From positions 2,492-26,820 of the forward strand of contig DLRY01000043.1 of assembly GCA_002500665.1 (NCBI GenBank): a stretch of DNA of 24,329 nt, read 5' to 3'. Source of the stretch: Opitutia bacterium UBA7876. GTDB taxonomy: Bacteria > Verrucomicrobiota > Verrucomicrobiia > Opitutales > Seribacteraceae. This document shows, piece after piece, positions 14,461 through 21,941 of the stretch (positions are counted from its first letter, which is position 1; each line of letters opens with the position of its first letter). Below the pieces are notes generated by a model. That model was not told where the DNA came from, searched no databases, and worked only from the letters and a program-made list of their open reading frames with translations. The position numbers and the translations under genes were made by a program.

Positions 14461-15345
14461 TCAGGCGTCTTGAGTCGCTCCGTCTTTCTCCATTCTTCGG
14501 GCAACCAGGAACACCCCCGCGAGGATGAGGGTTGCCCCGATCCCCTGCTGCGGACCGACTTGCTCCCCCAGAAAAAACCATGCCAGCAGGATTGCTCCCA
14601 TCGGTTCGCCCAAGAGGGCGAGCGACACGACCCCGGCCGGGATCCATTGCAGGGACCAGTTGTAAAGGGTATGCCCGAGAATTTGGGAGACGAGGGCCAG
14701 ACAGGCGAGGGCGACCCAGGTATCCGTGGTGAAACCGGAGGCTTGCTGCCCGGAGGCCAAGGCGGCCACCCAGAGAAAGCAGGAAGCCGACCCATAGCAG
14801 ATGGTAGCGTAGACGAGAAGGGATAGCCTCTTCCTGAGGTTTCTCCCGATCATCAGGTAGAGGGCCACGAAGAAGGCCCCCGCAAGGGCCAGTCCGTCCC
14901 CCATCAGCGTATCGAAGCTAAGGCTGAAGCCGTTTCCACAGAGAACGAAGGCTCCGGTCAGGCAGAGCCCGCAGGCCAACCAGAAGTTCCGGCCGACTCT
15001 TTCTCGCGTGGCGAGCGGGCCGATGATTCCGATCCATATCGGAATGGTGTTTACCAGAACCACGCTGTTGGCGACCGAGGTATGGTCCAGCGAGCTGATC
15101 CAAGTTCCGAAGTGCAGGGCCAGAAAAAAACCCGCAAGGACGCAGGCCCCGAGCTCGCGTCCGGAAAGGCAGGTGATGTCTCGGCGTTTCAACGCCAGGG
15201 CGAAGGGGGCCAGGAGCAAAAAGGCGAAAGTCATCCGGTAGGCGGCGGTTGCAAGGGCCGGGGAGTCGGCCAGCCGAACGAAGAGGGAGCCGGTGGAGAC
15301 CCCAAGGACCCCGAGTGCCAGGACGACGCAGGCGGTCTTCTTCAC
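14461..15345 (-). CDS. EamA/DMT-family transporter (10 membrane segments)
   Basis: 294 residues forming two tandem EamA repeats of five hydrophobic helices each. The first repeat includes ALATAAYRMTFAFLLLAPFAL and SVVLVNTIPIWIGIIGPLAT. The second includes LGHTLYNWSLQWIPAGVVSLALLGEP and ends GATLILAGVFLVARR, the standard close of the family. DMT members export or import metabolites such as amino acids and nucleobases; the substrate is not predictable. The start is a GTG at 15345 overlapping the stop of the preceding gene by four bases (GTGA), so translation is coupled to the Cys-rich membrane protein. It is followed by a gap of 105 bases before the sulfatase start, containing two small hairpins (14412-14426 and 14431-14444) without a T tract. 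Confidence 0.93.
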   Translation of the reverse strand: MKKTACVVLALGVLGVSTGSLFVRLADSPALATAAYRMTFAFLLLAPFALALKRRDITCLSGRELGACVLAGFFLALHFGTWISSLDHTSVANSVVLVNTIPIWIGIIGPLATRERVGRNFWLACGLCLTGAFVLCGNGFSLSFDTLMGDGLALAGAFFVALYLMIGRNLRKRLSLLVYATICYGSASCFLWVAALASGQQASGFTTDTWVALACLALVSQILGHTLYNWSLQWIPAGVVSLALLGEPMGAILLAWFFLGEQVGPQQGIGATLILAGVFLVARRMEKDGATQDA

Positions 15346-15779
15346 GTCTCGGGCTTGCGGTCGAGGAGTTCCTTGATGCCTTCCTCATCCTTCCATCTCT
15401 TCCACCTGCCGAGGACGGCGCGGGACCGTCGCGGGGACCGGCTCATTGCGTAAGAGAGCAGGGTGACGAGGACGAGCCCGGCCAGGCTCCCCGGGGAAGG
15501 GCTGAAAAGGAAGAGGACGCAGAGTAAGGCGATGACCCAGATGAGCGCCGCGAGGAGGTTTGCCGACCAAGTGATGGCACGGCAATGCCGCAGGTAATGC
15601 ATGGGCTCGTCGCAATCAATACAGTAAGGGACCACCACGATCTCGGGATAGGCTCCACCGTCGGTATCGGCCCGGGAAACGCTGGACTGCTTCTTTCGAT
15701 AATCGGTGTATCCCGGGCAGGTCGAACACCAGGGTTCTTCCTCCGGTGGTTCGTTCGGGACGTCCTCGATTTCATCCAT
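15342..15779 (-). CDS. Cys-rich two-pass membrane protein of unknown function
   Basis: 145 residues. The acidic N-terminus is followed by CxxC (C18, C21) and, about 32 residues later, CxxC (C53, C56) with H61 and C66. This spacing could form a zinc ribbon. Two adjacent membrane segments follow (about 70-92 and 97-112), then a basic tail. No family was recognised. The ATG at 15779 has only a weak upstream purine stretch. The gene overlaps the EamA transporter by four bases, so the two are made together; it may be an accessory or regulator of the transporter (inference from coupling only). Confidence 0.75.
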   Translation of the reverse strand: MDEIEDVPNEPPEEEPWCSTCPGYTDYRKKQSSVSRADTDGGAYPEIVVVPYCIDCDEPMHYLRHCRAITWSANLLAALIWVIALLCVLFLFSPSPGSLAGLVLVTLLSYAMSRSPRRSRAVLGRWKRWKDEEGIKELLDRKPET

Positions 15780-15922
15780 GGTTCACATTGGAAACCTTCC
15801 GGGCGGAGATTGGAAGGAAAATAGGCAATCCCCCGACCTTGAGGTTTGCGTTGGACATCCCTTTCCCCTTTTGCATGGATGAGCGAACATCCGTACGCAA
15901 GCCCGTCTCACCGTTACCCGCC

Positions 15923-16717
15923 ATGAAAAAGAAATCCGTCTTCCTCGATGAGAACACGAACCTTGAAGTTGAGGAATTCCTCCAGTCTCATCATACCCTC
16001 TACGTTCCGGTCGGGGCGACCGAGCAGCACGGTCCCCATGCCGCCATCGGGACGGACGTCTTCATCCCGCGGGAGATTGCCCGACGCCTCTGCGAGCGGG
16101 AGGGCAACGCCCTCGTAGCCCCGTCGCTGGCCTACACCTTGTCCTATCCTCACAAGGGTTTCACAAGCGAATTCAGCCTGAGTATCGAGACCTTCATGGC
16201 GGTGGTCAGGGAACTGGCCCTTTCTTTCGCCAAGGCCGGCTTTAGGAGAATCGTCTTTCTCAACGGACATTACGACAATACCTATGCCTTGGCCTATGCC
16301 TGCGCCCAGGCCGCGGAAACCATGCCCGAGGGAGCGCGGGCCTTTCCGTTCAATTACTACGACGCCCTGACCCCCGAGCAATTCGCCCTCATGACCGAGG
16401 GCGGCAAGGGCCTGCACGCGGGGGATGGCGAAGTCTCAATGCTTCTCGCCATCAACCCCGACTGGGTCGATATGGAAAAGGCCAATGCCGAGTTCCCCAA
16501 TTTCCCCGAGACCATCACCGACTCGCCGGCCTTGCACAATGCGGTTTTCTTTTCCTCTCCCGGGAGCGTGTACCGGATGACCGAGTCGGGCACCTGGGGA
16601 GATGCGTCCAAGGGGACCGCGGAAAAGGGCGAACAGATTCTCGAGGCGGGCGTGCAGGCAGTGATCAACCTCATGGCCGACTACGAGAAGACCATCGAGG
16701 GCCTGGAAATCCGCTAG
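15923..16717 (+). CDS. creatininase-family amidohydrolase
   Basis: 264 residues, cytoplasmic. The metal site of the creatininase fold is visible: GATEQHG (E34, H36), GTD (D45) and NGHYDN (H116, D118), followed by HAGDGEVS (165-172) and the closing motif GTWGDASKGTAEKG. The family hydrolyses cyclic or linear amides (creatinine, formamides) using two metals. E34, H36 and D45 match the residue numbers of Pseudomonas creatininase exactly, which supports the ATG at 15923 over longer in-frame starts (15746 and ATGs near 15875). The fourth motif has Asp where creatininase has Glu122. No Shine-Dalgarno sequence is seen. It lies divergent from the Cys-rich gene and ends 3 bases from the converging sulfatase stop, so no independent terminator fits. 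The true substrate is unknown. Confidence 0.9.
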   Translation: MKKKSVFLDENTNLEVEEFLQSHHTLYVPVGATEQHGPHAAIGTDVFIPREIARRLCEREGNALVAPSLAYTLSYPHKGFTSEFSLSIETFMAVVRELALSFAKAGFRRIVFLNGHYDNTYALAYACAQAAETMPEGARAFPFNYYDALTPEQFALMTEGGKGLHAGDGEVSMLLAINPDWVDMEKANAEFPNFPETITDSPALHNAVFFSSPGSVYRMTESGTWGDASKGTAEKGEQILEAGVQAVINLMADYEKTIEGLEIR

Positions 16718-16720
16718 GGG

Positions 16721-18025
16721 TTACTCGAGTTCGTCGATAATGGCCTTGATGCGCTTGGCCACGGAGGGGTTCTCGGCGGCCAGGTCCTTTTCCTCGCCAA
16801 TGTCCTCGCTCAAGTCGTAGAGGGCCAGTTTCTTGTCCGTCTGGACACCCTTCCACTTCCCCATGCGGACGGCCCGGAAGCGGCTCCAGCGCCAGAAAAG
16901 ATAGTCGTGCTTGGCCTGCTTGCCCTTGCCCAGGAGGGTGGGAACGAAGGAAACCCCGTCTATATCTTCCGGGGCTTCGGTTCCGGCTAGCTCGCAGGCG
17001 GTGGGAAGCCAGTCCCAAAAGGCGGAGGGATGGTCGCTTACTCCCGGCTTGATGGCGCCCGGCCACCAGGCGATCATGGGCACGCGGATTCCGCCGTCGT
17101 GCAGGGACCGCTTGTACCCCCGCAGGGGACCACTCGAGTCGAAGAACCCAACCTTGTGCCCGCCCTCGTTGTGGGGACCGTTGTCGGAGGTGAAGATTAC
17201 GAGGGTATTCTTTTCGATCCCAAGCTTCTCGAGGAGGTCGAGAATCCTGCCCATGTCCCGATCCATGAGGGTGACCATGGCGGCGAAACCCTTTTCCGGT
17301 TCGGGCCAATCCTCCTTCTCGTAGATGCCGTGGTCGGGCACCTCCTGACCGTTCCCCTTGGCTTCGTTGTTGGTGTGTGGAATGTTCCAGGTCAGGTTGA
17401 GGTAAAAGGGCTTCTTGTGGTTTCTCCGGATGAAGGCGATGGCTTCCTCCGTGAGCCGGTCGTGGGCGTAGGTCACCTTCTCGGAGGAAACGTTTCGCTT
17501 GCCGCTGTTGACGTTGCCCGGAAGCCTTTCCTTGGTCTCGTTGCGGTAGAGGTGTTCGGGGTAGTAGTCGTGGGCCTCGCCCTGGTCGAGGTAGCCGTAG
17601 AAGAAGTCGAAGCCCTGGCGGTTGGGGTGTCCGGTCGAGCCGAGGTGGCCGAGGGCCCACTTGCCGACCCCGCCAGTGTGGTAGCCGGCCTTCTTGAGAA
17701 GGGAAGTGACGGTCACCGAGCCTTTGGGCAGGACGTGCATGTTGTTGCCGGCGATGGCGGTGTGGGCGGTGTGCTTGCCGACTAGGTAGACGAGGCGCGA
17801 AGGCCGGCAGACGGTGTGCCCGGCGTAGTGGTCGGTGAAGCGCAGGCCCTCCTTGGCCATCCGGTCGAAGCGCGGGGTCTTGACCACCTTCTGACCGTAG
17901 CATCCGAGATCCCCGTACCCGAGATCGTCGCATACCACGTAGATTAGGTTGGGCTTGGCCTTGGCCGGGCAGAGTTGGCCTAGAAAGAGGGGCAAGGCCA
18001 GGCAAAGAAGGAAGGGAAGCTTCAT
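16721..18025 (-). CDS. exported formylglycine-dependent sulfatase (second, variant signature)
   Basis: 434 residues with a signal peptide (about 1-23) and sulfatase residues: metal-binding CDDLGYGD (D33, D34), formylglycine core CRPSR (C73), GKWALGH, NIPHTNNEA, TSDNGPHNEGGH and LRGYKRSLHDGGIRVPMIAWWPG. The CxPSR core needed for maturation is intact, but the usual L-T-G end of the motif reads L-V-G. It belongs to a different subfamily from the sulfatase at 12877, as the IPHTNNE segment and the shorter length show. Its substrate is not deducible. Last gene of the block-H operon, 21 bases after the DUF1552 gene; it converges on the creatininase gene. Confidence 0.95.
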   Translation of the reverse strand: MKLPFLLCLALPLFLGQLCPAKAKPNLIYVVCDDLGYGDLGCYGQKVVKTPRFDRMAKEGLRFTDHYAGHTVCRPSRLVYLVGKHTAHTAIAGNNMHVLPKGSVTVTSLLKKAGYHTGGVGKWALGHLGSTGHPNRQGFDFFYGYLDQGEAHDYYPEHLYRNETKERLPGNVNSGKRNVSSEKVTYAHDRLTEEAIAFIRRNHKKPFYLNLTWNIPHTNNEAKGNGQEVPDHGIYEKEDWPEPEKGFAAMVTLMDRDMGRILDLLEKLGIEKNTLVIFTSDNGPHNEGGHKVGFFDSSGPLRGYKRSLHDGGIRVPMIAWWPGAIKPGVSDHPSAFWDWLPTACELAGTEAPEDIDGVSFVPTLLGKGKQAKHDYLFWRWSRFRAVRMGKWKGVQTDKKLALYDLSEDIGEEKDLAAENPSVAKRIKAIIDELE

Positions 18026-18046
18026 GGTTTTTCTTGGGTTGGAGAT

Positions 18047-19336
18047 TCAGGCAAGCCAGTTCCCGAGCAGACCGGTGCTGTCGCCGATGCGCTTCTTTTC
18101 CAGGCCCATGATCTTGGCCATGGATAGCCAGAGGTTGGCGATGGGGGTGCCTTCGGGGTGCTTGAGATGCTGGTTGGGTGTTACGGCGCCTCCCGCCCCA
18201 CCCGCGATCACGGTGGGGAGGTTGGTGCATTCATGAAGCATTCCGCTACTCAGGCCGGACCCCATGGTGAACATGACGTTGTCCAGAAGGGTTCCTTCCC
18301 CTTCCTTGACGGCGTTCATCTTGGCGACCAGGCGGGCGAACTGCTCGACGTGGAAAAGGTCCAGTTTCTCGAGATCCTTGAGCACCTCCTTCTTGTGCTG
18401 GTTGTGGGTCCAGCCGTGGTGGCGGATCGGCTTGTCGAAAACGCCGTGAAAGGCAAGGGGAGTATCCCACCTCTCGGGCGCGACCATAAGGGTGGAGACC
18501 CGAGTGAGATCGGTCTGGAGGGCGAGGATCATCAAGTCGCCCATGACCTGGACGTACTCGTCGCGCCTCATGGCCGTCCAGAGCTTGCCCGGTTCGAGCA
18601 ATTCCAGTTCGGCGAGGTCGTCCTGTCTCTTGGTGATGCGCTCGATCTGGCGTTCTACGGTCCGGACCGACTCAAGGTATTCCCCCAGTTTGTCGCGGTC
18701 GAGGCGTCCCAGCTTGGGTTGCAAATCCTTTGCGTCCGCCAGGATGACGTCCAGCACGCTGGCGTTGGCTTTGTGCTCGTCCACTGCGAAGAGTCGGCGG
18801 AAGACCTTCTGCGGGTCTTTCATCGAGCGGGCCACGTGTCCGTGACCATACCACGATATGTTGTCGAAATAGACCGATTCCCGGTTGTCCCGGTAGCTGT
18901 TGCAGGAAAGCTCGAGGGAACGAAAGGCGGTGTGCTTGCCGGCCTCGTCGGCAATCACTTGGTCGATCGTCCGCTTGAGTGGATAGCCGGCGGGGGAGAG
19001 CTCGTCGGGAGTCGCCGAACTTAGGTAGCAGGAGCTGGCCTGGGCATGCCCGTCGGTGCCCGGAACCTTGATGCGGTCGAGGTTGGTGTGCAAAGTAATC
19101 TTTTCCCGTACCGGTTCAAGGGGCATGAGGCTGGGGCTGAGCGCGAATTCCATGCCCGTATCCCCAGGGTGCCAGGCCTTCTGGGCCACCCCGTTGGGGA
19201 CGTAGAAAAAGGCCATCCTGGTGGGGGGAGCGGACACCTTGGCCGCTTTGGGTTGGGCGGCCTCGAGAAAAGGCAGGGCGAGGGTCGCTCCGGCTCCCCG
19301 GAGAAAGGTTCGTCGCCCCATCATGCTAGTTCTCAT
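18047..19336 (-). CDS. DUF1552 protein with twin-arginine signal
   Basis: 429 residues. The Tat signal (MMGRRTFLRGAGATLALPFLEA) is followed by family features: RMAFFYVPNGVAQKAWHPGDTG, HTNLDRIKV, DGHAQASSCYLS, a long helical middle (KLGEYLESVRTVERQIERI), the HHGWTHNQH motif, TMGSGLSSGMLHECTNLP and the terminal GLLGNWL. DUF1552 proteins are close analogues of DUF1501 and pair with DUF1592-type cytochromes; their activity is unknown. The ATG at 19336 is chosen: AAAGGTG (19343-19349) lies 6 bases upstream, and it overlaps the stop of the upstream gene, giving coupled translation. ATGs at 19324 and 19321, right after that stop, are alternatives; an upstream extension to 19393 lies wholly inside the neighbouring gene. 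Confidence 0.93.
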   Translation of the reverse strand: MRTSMMGRRTFLRGAGATLALPFLEAAQPKAAKVSAPPTRMAFFYVPNGVAQKAWHPGDTGMEFALSPSLMPLEPVREKITLHTNLDRIKVPGTDGHAQASSCYLSSATPDELSPAGYPLKRTIDQVIADEAGKHTAFRSLELSCNSYRDNRESVYFDNISWYGHGHVARSMKDPQKVFRRLFAVDEHKANASVLDVILADAKDLQPKLGRLDRDKLGEYLESVRTVERQIERITKRQDDLAELELLEPGKLWTAMRRDEYVQVMGDLMILALQTDLTRVSTLMVAPERWDTPLAFHGVFDKPIRHHGWTHNQHKKEVLKDLEKLDLFHVEQFARLVAKMNAVKEGEGTLLDNVMFTMGSGLSSGMLHECTNLPTVIAGGAGGAVTPNQHLKHPEGTPIANLWLSMAKIMGLEKKRIGDSTGLLGNWLA

Positions 19337-21941
19337 CAGGTTCACCTTTGCTTTCCTGGTTGGTTTTGTAGCGGAAGGGCAGGCTGTGGGCAATGGCCAA
19401 AACGAAGCTGGAGAACTTTCCCTTGTCCCGGAGCGCCCTTCGGGTAATCTCGTCGACCGCAGCCTTGTCGCCGACCCTCAATTCCCTCCCCAGGGCGTAG
19501 GAAAGCATGTGCTCCCCAAAGGGCCGCATGAAGGATTCCGGGTTTTCCAGAATGATGTCCTTGAACTCGATTACGTCGGAAAAGGGACGGTCGCCAAAAA
19601 GCTTTCCGCTGGCGTCGACGGGAACGTTCTTGGCGTAGGACTGGCGCCAGCGGCCGACGGGATCGAAGGATTCCAGAGCGAAGCCGAGCGGGTCGATCTT
19701 TGCGTGGCAGCTTGCGCAGGCCTGGTCGGAGGCGTGCTGCTTGAGACGGTCGCGGATGGTAAGCCCCTGGGCGGCCAGGACCCGGTCGTCCTCCTCGATC
19801 TCGGGAACCACGTCGGGGGGAGGTGGAGGAGGGTCGTTGAAAAGGACGCCGGCGACCCAGGACCCTCGCTTGATCGGGCTGGTTCGCAGGGGGGTGGAGG
19901 TCATGGTGAGGACGGCCGCAGTAGTCATGACCCCCCCCTCGCGGCGGGTGGTGAGGGAGCGCTTCCTGAATTTCTGGACCTTGGTGTTGAATCGGTTGCG
20001 GTTTTGTTTGTTCCCGAAGGGCTTGGCTGGGTTCGCATACCAGGCCTGGAGTTCATCGGAACGGTACGCGTAGTTGCTGTCCACCAGGAGCATCACGGAA
20101 CGATCCTCGACGAGGATGCTCTCGAATAGGAGCAGAGGCTCGAGCATGGTCTGCAGACCGAACTTCCACTGCTCGCAGCCGATCCTCGAATAGTACTCGT
20201 TGAAACGGTCGAAGTCGGGCACCGCGGTGATCAACTGGTCCAGTCTCAGCCATTGACGGGCGAAGTTTTCCGCGAGGGCCCGACTCTTGCGGTCGGCCAG
20301 CATGCGCAGGACCTGCTTCTCCAGTTCGCCGGAATTGAGGAGCCGGCCGCTGGCGGCGGACTCCATAAGCTTTTCATCGGGAATGCTGCTCCAGATGAAA
20401 AGGCCCAGCCTTTGGGCCAGTTCATGGGCCGAAACGGGGGCTCTTGGCTCAACCTTGCTCTTCTCTTCGGAGAAGTAGATGAACTTGGGGGAGGCAAGGA
20501 CCGCCGAGAGAACGTTCTTTATGGCCTGGGCATGGGAACCGGTCCGCTTTTTCTCGGAGCGGTAATAGTCGGAGTAGCGGGCGAGGACTGCCTCTTGCGC
20601 GGGCTGCCTGAAGGCCTTCTCCAGAAAGGGCCGTAGACGGTTTCCCATGTCCTCCCGATCCTCCTTGAGCAAACTGCTGGACAAGCCGGAGTACCCGTCG
20701 AATTCCGGGCTGTTTACGATCGAGCGCCCGAGCTTGAGGAGGCTCTCCAGCAAAATGGTGGAAGTGCCCAGCTGTTCCCCCTGGTTGTTGAAGCCGTGTT
20801 CGGCCTGCAGGTCGATGGCGAAGGGATCGACGTCGGTCAGGATGTGCTGCTCGATCTGGTTCTTGCCCAAGGTCCGGTTCCCCGCCGTAACCTCGGACGG
20901 GAACCTTCCCGAGGCGGGGTTGAAGTGTTGGTCCCCCCGGATCACCCTTTCAGGAAGGGGAAAGACGTCGCCCCTAAGTTCGAGCAGGTCCCGCACCGCG
21001 TTGTTGTACTCGTAGCGGTTCATCCGCCTCATGACAACGGGGCGAAGAGGGGCGTTCTCCCGGGCGTACTGATTGACCACCGAGTCTAGGAAGGCGGCGA
21101 TTTTCCTTCTTGCGGCGGGCCCGGGTTGTTCTTCGTCCTCGGGGGGCATTTCGTGAAGGACCACCGACTCGTGAGCCTTGCGGGCGAGCTCGGGTGTTCG
21201 AAGGAAGTGGTCGCGGGAAACCAGGGCCTTGAGGTTGATCTTCCCCTTGACCTTCTCCTTGTCCCCGTGGCAAGCGAAGCAGTGCCTGGCCAGAAGAGGA
21301 CGAACTTCTTTGAAGGAGGGCGTCTGGCTCAAGGCGGGTCCGACCTTGGGTTCGTCTTTGGGAGGAGGATCCTCGCCGGTCCTCTCAAGCTCGAGGTAGT
21401 CCAGTCCCAACAAGTATCCCTTGCCCCTGAATTTGCGGGCTTTGGGGTTGCCGCCCATAAGCTCGAAGCTCATGGCCTGTGGGCCTTGGTCGAGCGGGAA
21501 CTTGCCAAGCGGGAGTGGGCGTCCCACTTCCACCCGCCCGGCATAGAGGTCGACTGCCTCGGCCGCCACCTTGCCGTTCAGCCGGATCCGGAAGACGCCG
21601 TAGTCGGGGGCCAGGGTGAGGACGAGGGTGAGGGCGTATTCCCCTGGTTCGGGCACGGTGAAGGAGGTCTCCATTTTCTCCCCATCGATCCCGTTCCAGA
21701 GCAAATGGGCGTCCCCGCTCCAGTGGGGGCCGAAGTTCTTCATTCCCTGTACGCGCGAGGTTCCCTTAGGCTCGAAAGCCGATTCCCCCTCCAACCTGGA
21801 GGTTGGTTCGCCGTTCCCCGGACGCCCCGAGACGGAGTGGTAGTCGAAGGCCTTGGGTTTGTCCGCGGCCCATCCCATGGAAACGATGGCCAGGACGGGC
21901 CAAATCCTGGCAAAGTCAAGCAATGCGGATGATTTTTCCAT
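19326..21941 (-). CDS. exported DUF1587/1595/1592/1588/1585 cytochrome protein with N-terminal carbohydrate-binding-like domain
   Basis: 871 residues. A signal peptide (about 1-25) is followed by a beta-sandwich domain (about 60-190; PGEYALTLVLTLAPDYGVF and GYLLGLDYLELE, like carbohydrate-binding modules), then a haem domain with CFACH (221-225). Next come DUF1587 (about 304-370, RRMNRYEYNNAVRDLL), DUF1595 (about 435-495), DUF1592 (about 503-630), DUF1588 (about 645-745, NDPPPPPPDVV, ending at a second CxxCH, CASCH at 742-746, then KIDPLGFALESFD) and DUF1585 (about 785-860, MLSYALGRELR). It is a complete member of the family that pairs with DUF1552. The start at 21941 overlaps the upstream stop as TGATG. 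The same frame stays open for 470 more codons upstream, but these shadow the neighbour, so they are excluded. Confidence 0.94.
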   Translation of the reverse strand: MEKSSALLDFARIWPVLAIVSMGWAADKPKAFDYHSVSGRPGNGEPTSRLEGESAFEPKGTSRVQGMKNFGPHWSGDAHLLWNGIDGEKMETSFTVPEPGEYALTLVLTLAPDYGVFRIRLNGKVAAEAVDLYAGRVEVGRPLPLGKFPLDQGPQAMSFELMGGNPKARKFRGKGYLLGLDYLELERTGEDPPPKDEPKVGPALSQTPSFKEVRPLLARHCFACHGDKEKVKGKINLKALVSRDHFLRTPELARKAHESVVLHEMPPEDEEQPGPAARRKIAAFLDSVVNQYARENAPLRPVVMRRMNRYEYNNAVRDLLELRGDVFPLPERVIRGDQHFNPASGRFPSEVTAGNRTLGKNQIEQHILTDVDPFAIDLQAEHGFNNQGEQLGTSTILLESLLKLGRSIVNSPEFDGYSGLSSSLLKEDREDMGNRLRPFLEKAFRQPAQEAVLARYSDYYRSEKKRTGSHAQAIKNVLSAVLASPKFIYFSEEKSKVEPRAPVSAHELAQRLGLFIWSSIPDEKLMESAASGRLLNSGELEKQVLRMLADRKSRALAENFARQWLRLDQLITAVPDFDRFNEYYSRIGCEQWKFGLQTMLEPLLLFESILVEDRSVMLLVDSNYAYRSDELQAWYANPAKPFGNKQNRNRFNTKVQKFRKRSLTTRREGGVMTTAAVLTMTSTPLRTSPIKRGSWVAGVLFNDPPPPPPDVVPEIEEDDRVLAAQGLTIRDRLKQHASDQACASCHAKIDPLGFALESFDPVGRWRQSYAKNVPVDASGKLFGDRPFSDVIEFKDIILENPESFMRPFGEHMLSYALGRELRVGDKAAVDEITRRALRDKGKFSSFVLAIAHSLPFRYKTNQESKGEPDEN
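19343..19349 (-). promoter_or_regulatory. ribosome binding site deciding the DUF1552 start
   Basis: AAAGGTG on the minus strand lies 6 bases before the ATG at 19336, inside the last codons of the DUF1592-type gene. It favours this start over the tandem ATGs at 19324 and 19321 and indicates translational coupling. Confidence 0.6.

Noticed and set aside
15746..15922. N-terminal extension of the creatininase-family protein to an upstream start
   Set aside because: The extra residues overlap the divergent Cys-rich gene start and promoter space; catalytic residue numbering (E34, H36, D45) fits a start at 15923.
16671..18230. 519-codon open frame overlapping the second sulfatase and the end of the DUF1552 gene, minus strand
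   Set aside because: Arg/Pro/Gln/His-rich out-of-frame translation of the sulfatase; no family motif.
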